NCBI GenBank assembly: GCA_029573155.1
Contig: JAKQHE010000217.1
Span: forward strand, 1-32,049
DNA from: a bacterium
GTDB lineage: Bacteria > UBP6 > UBA1177 > JAKLFG01
Reading direction: 5' to 3'
DNA: 32,049 nt
Position numbers and translations under genes: made by a program. The notes beneath the pieces are model-generated. The model ran no database searches and was not told where the DNA came from. It saw nothing but the letters and a program-made list of their open reading frames with translations. Shown in pieces: positions 30,001 to 32,049 of this stretch. The first letter of the stretch is position 1, and each line of letters starts with the position of its first letter.

Positions 30001-31775
30001 CGAACTTCCGAAAAGCGGAACACGACGGTGTCCGGTCCCTCGAACACCTTCTCGAGATGGGGTGAGCCCTCCAGTTGCGAAAGGGAGAGACGATCCTTTT
30101 TAAGTTCCATCCCCTTATGGTAGACGAGCGCCGTGACGCCGTACGCACGAAGCCGGGCGATCGCCTCCGCCTGCGGGAGTTTCATGGTCCAGTGGTAGAA
30201 AATGACGCGCGGGGTCGGAAAGTAGCCGTTGAGGCCGCTCACCGTCGAGCGGCGGTGGGAGGACTGCCAGTAGAGATAGATGAGTTCGCGGTTGTACTGG
30301 AACAGGTCGTCCCAACTGCTCGTGAACATCGAGACCTCCCGGATGACCGGGCGCGGCTGATGTTCCGAGCGGGTCACGAACTCGCGCGGGTCTATCCGTT
30401 CCCACGCGGCGGGATCCTCAAGGTCCATGTTAAAGGTGGTCGGCAGGTCGACGAAGACCTCGCTGGCAGCGGTCGTCGCGGCGAATTCGAGGTAATCGGC
30501 GGGAGCCGGGATGTAGGCGGCGACGGGCCAGCGTTTGAAGGGCATCGGGGTGTTCTCGACGCCGTGGATGAGGAAGACGGCGGTGACGAGCCCGAAGGCG
30601 GCGCCCCGTTTCTTCTCGAGACACCGGGCGAACAGCCGGTCGAGCGACAGTCCCGCGCAGACCGAAAGGGCGAACAACACAAGGAAGTAGGCCCGATTGG
30701 TGACGCGCAGGTAGGAGAGTATCGGCAGCCAGGTGTAGAAGGGGTACAGCGGCGCAGGCGGCTGGATCTTCGCCTGCGGGTGGTACAGGAAATTGGGGCC
30801 GAACGCAAAAACGAAGCCTCCGATGAGGATGAGCAGGAACAGCCATCGGTCACGGTTCCATGTCCGGAGCCCGTAGACGCCGAGGAGCGTGAGCAGTATC
30901 CCGATGAAGTTGCGGTGCCGCACGAACCCCCAGTTCTGCGGCAGGTCGATAAGACCGCCGTACAGCGGATTTTCAGGCAGGGCCGCAACGAAGTCGAACG
31001 GCATGAGCGAGGTCATCCGCGCGGTGTAGAGCAGTTGGAACGGATCGTTGTAGTGGAGGGAAAGAGCGGTATGCAGGTAGAAGAGCAGATAGGGGAGCGG
31101 CAACAGGAGGTAGAGCGCGACCGGAGCGACCACCCGGCGGAGCGGTATCGTGATGCCCCGCTTCCAACGGTGAAATACGATGATGGCCGCCAGAAGCACC
31201 GTCTGATAGATGAAGACATACAGCGAGAAATATATCTGCATGCCGCCGAGCGCCGCAACGCCCCACAACAGGGCGTCGTTCCGTTCGCGGAAGTGGCGTA
31301 TCAGGAGCGTTGCCGCCGTCAGCGGAAGAAGATAGAAATAGATGATGGAGTCGTCGATATGGGCGAAGGTCATGTTGCAGCAGGAAAAGGCGAATCCGGC
31401 GAACAGGGCGCCGGGGAACGGCCGCATGAACAGCTCCGCGAACCGGTACACCGCCCAAGCGGTGAGCGCGAAGATGAAGGTGAGGTACAGGTAATAGGTC
31501 CAGATATCGGTAAGACCGAACAGTTTAAGGAGCAGAAAGAGGGCGCAGCAACCGGGGGTCGCCTCGCCGTAGGAGAACACCTGCGGCACCGGGTACATCG
31601 CAAAGCCGATGGCGGGGTCGAACAGGCGCTCGAAAAAGAGACGGTACTGGTGGGATATGGCGATAAGCAGCCAGGAGTCACAGTTGCCCGGAAGTGCCCC
31701 GTTCAGCGGGAACTGGAGAAAGAGCAGGCCGAAAAAGGAGAGATAGGCGAGGAAGATGAGGATATCCCGTTTCAT
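29997..31775 (-). CDS. Large multi-pass membrane protein, GT-C/YfhO-like
   Basis: This 592-residue protein has about eleven to thirteen hydrophobic helices in its first ~400 residues, then a soluble, probably extracytoplasmic C-terminal domain (about 420-592). A conserved-looking acidic residue in the first outside loop (GNCDSW, Asp33) and the overall plan resemble GT-C glycosyltransferases that use polyprenyl-phosphate sugars, or YfhO-type proteins. No diagnostic motif clinches it. The gene starts 4 nt before the end of the next minus-strand gene upstream and overlaps the UbiA-like gene by 4 nt, so the three form an operon. It likely acts in surface-glycan or lipid modification. Confidence 0.6.
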   Translation of the reverse strand: MKRDILIFLAYLSFFGLLFLQFPLNGALPGNCDSWLLIAISHQYRLFFERLFDPAIGFAMYPVPQVFSYGEATPGCCALFLLLKLFGLTDIWTYYLYLTFIFALTAWAVYRFAELFMRPFPGALFAGFAFSCCNMTFAHIDDSIIYFYLLPLTAATLLIRHFRERNDALLWGVAALGGMQIYFSLYVFIYQTVLLAAIIVFHRWKRGITIPLRRVVAPVALYLLLPLPYLLFYLHTALSLHYNDPFQLLYTARMTSLMPFDFVAALPENPLYGGLIDLPQNWGFVRHRNFIGILLTLLGVYGLRTWNRDRWLFLLILIGGFVFAFGPNFLYHPQAKIQPPAPLYPFYTWLPILSYLRVTNRAYFLVLFALSVCAGLSLDRLFARCLEKKRGAAFGLVTAVFLIHGVENTPMPFKRWPVAAYIPAPADYLEFAATTAASEVFVDLPTTFNMDLEDPAAWERIDPREFVTRSEHQPRPVIREVSMFTSSWDDLFQYNRELIYLYWQSSHRRSTVSGLNGYFPTPRVIFYHWTMKLPQAEAIARLRAYGVTALVYHKGMELKKDRLSLSQLEGSPHLEKVFEGPDTVVFRFSEVR

Positions 31776-31779
31776 GCGT

Positions 31780-32049
31780 TCAGAACCTCAACGGCATGAG
31801 ATGGATGGCGAACAAGAGTATCAACGAGAGTGCCGCGTAGTAGCCGGTGAACAGTTTGCCCGCCGGTGGGACGGCGCGGGAAAGAAGGAGGATCGGCGCC
31901 ACGGAAAGAAAGAATATCGGCGTCGTGACGGCGACAAGGTCGACCCCCGTGAAGGGGCGACCGTACGGCGGGGCGGCCACACCGATGAAAAGGGCGTACC
32001 AGAGGACGATAGCGGCGATGACCGCGACCACGCCGCGCAACGAGAGAAG
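31780..32049 (-). CDS. Small hydrophobic membrane protein, 5' end outside window
   Basis: The frame stays open to the right edge. A TTG at 32040 would give 86 residues, but it lacks a ribosome-binding site in the remaining 9 bases and the frame continues upstream as Leu-Leu-Ser, so the gene is probably truncated. The visible part has three hydrophobic helices (VVAVIAAIVLWYALFIGVA; AVTTPIFFLSVAPILLL; YYAALSLILLFAIHLMPL). It ends 4 nt before the start of the GT-C/YfhO-like gene and is the first visible member of that operon. I do not recognise the family. Confidence 0.65.
   Translation of the reverse strand, partial: LLSLRGVVAVIAAIVLWYALFIGVAAPPYGRPFTGVDLVAVTTPIFFLSVAPILLLSRAVPPAGKLFTGYYAALSLILLFAIHLMPLRF

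Noticed and set aside
30075-31799. A 574-codon plus-strand open frame opposite the large membrane protein
   Set aside because: Its product is a low-complexity charged mirror of membrane-helix codons; the minus-strand frame has coherent helices and operon spacing.

Overview
The window is GC-rich bacterial DNA, almost fully coding, with no rRNA, tRNA, CRISPR array or transposase that I can see. The organism is probably Gram-negative: four predicted lipoproteins carry Asp-rich linkers. CGDG/CDDGN disulfide repeats, LamG domains and Asp/Thr linkers in secreted proteins suggest Myxococcota or another delta-proteobacterial-type uncultured lineage. This is inference from protein style, not from a marker gene.

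Layout. (1) Positions 1-10123 hold one giant plus-strand gene, cut by the left edge (at least 3373 residues). It encodes a secreted cysteine-rich mosaic: CxxCGDG repeats, four LamG-like domains, two C-type-lectin-like domains each split by an inserted beta-rich segment, and a C-terminal glycine-rich domain of the ALK type. (2) Positions 10189-21744 hold three paralogous lipoproteins. Each has Cys22 as the lipidated residue, an Asp-rich linker containing TDDLIPDEEE, a ~60-residue Cys/Trp repeat array (9, 6 and 1 copies in order), a right-handed beta-helix and a GAYEQ C-terminus. A mntA-hepT toxin-antitoxin pair sits between the first two, bracketed by near-identical direct repeats. (3) Positions 21872-24523 hold a lipoprotein arylsulfotransferase with its catalytic residues in place, followed 9 nt later by a UDP-xylose synthase-like gene. 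(4) Positions 24520-32049 hold housekeeping-like membrane and lipid genes: a geranylgeranyl-reductase-family flavoprotein (minus); a membrane-embedded spermidine-synthase-like protein and a B12-binding-type radical SAM protein (plus, behind a near-consensus sigma70 promoter); and a minus-strand operon of a small membrane protein, a large GT-C/YfhO-like membrane protein and a UbiA-like prenyltransferase.

The gaps around the paralogs are filled with short palindromic REP-like elements (core GGGCGCRAY..RTYGCGCCC) whose stems vary by compensatory changes. One forms a terminator-like hairpin directly before a ribosome-binding site, and another appears to encode the start of the arylsulfotransferase signal peptide.

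The left two thirds look like a cell-surface/adhesin locus that has grown by duplication and repeat gain or loss. The right third looks like envelope lipid or glycan metabolism.
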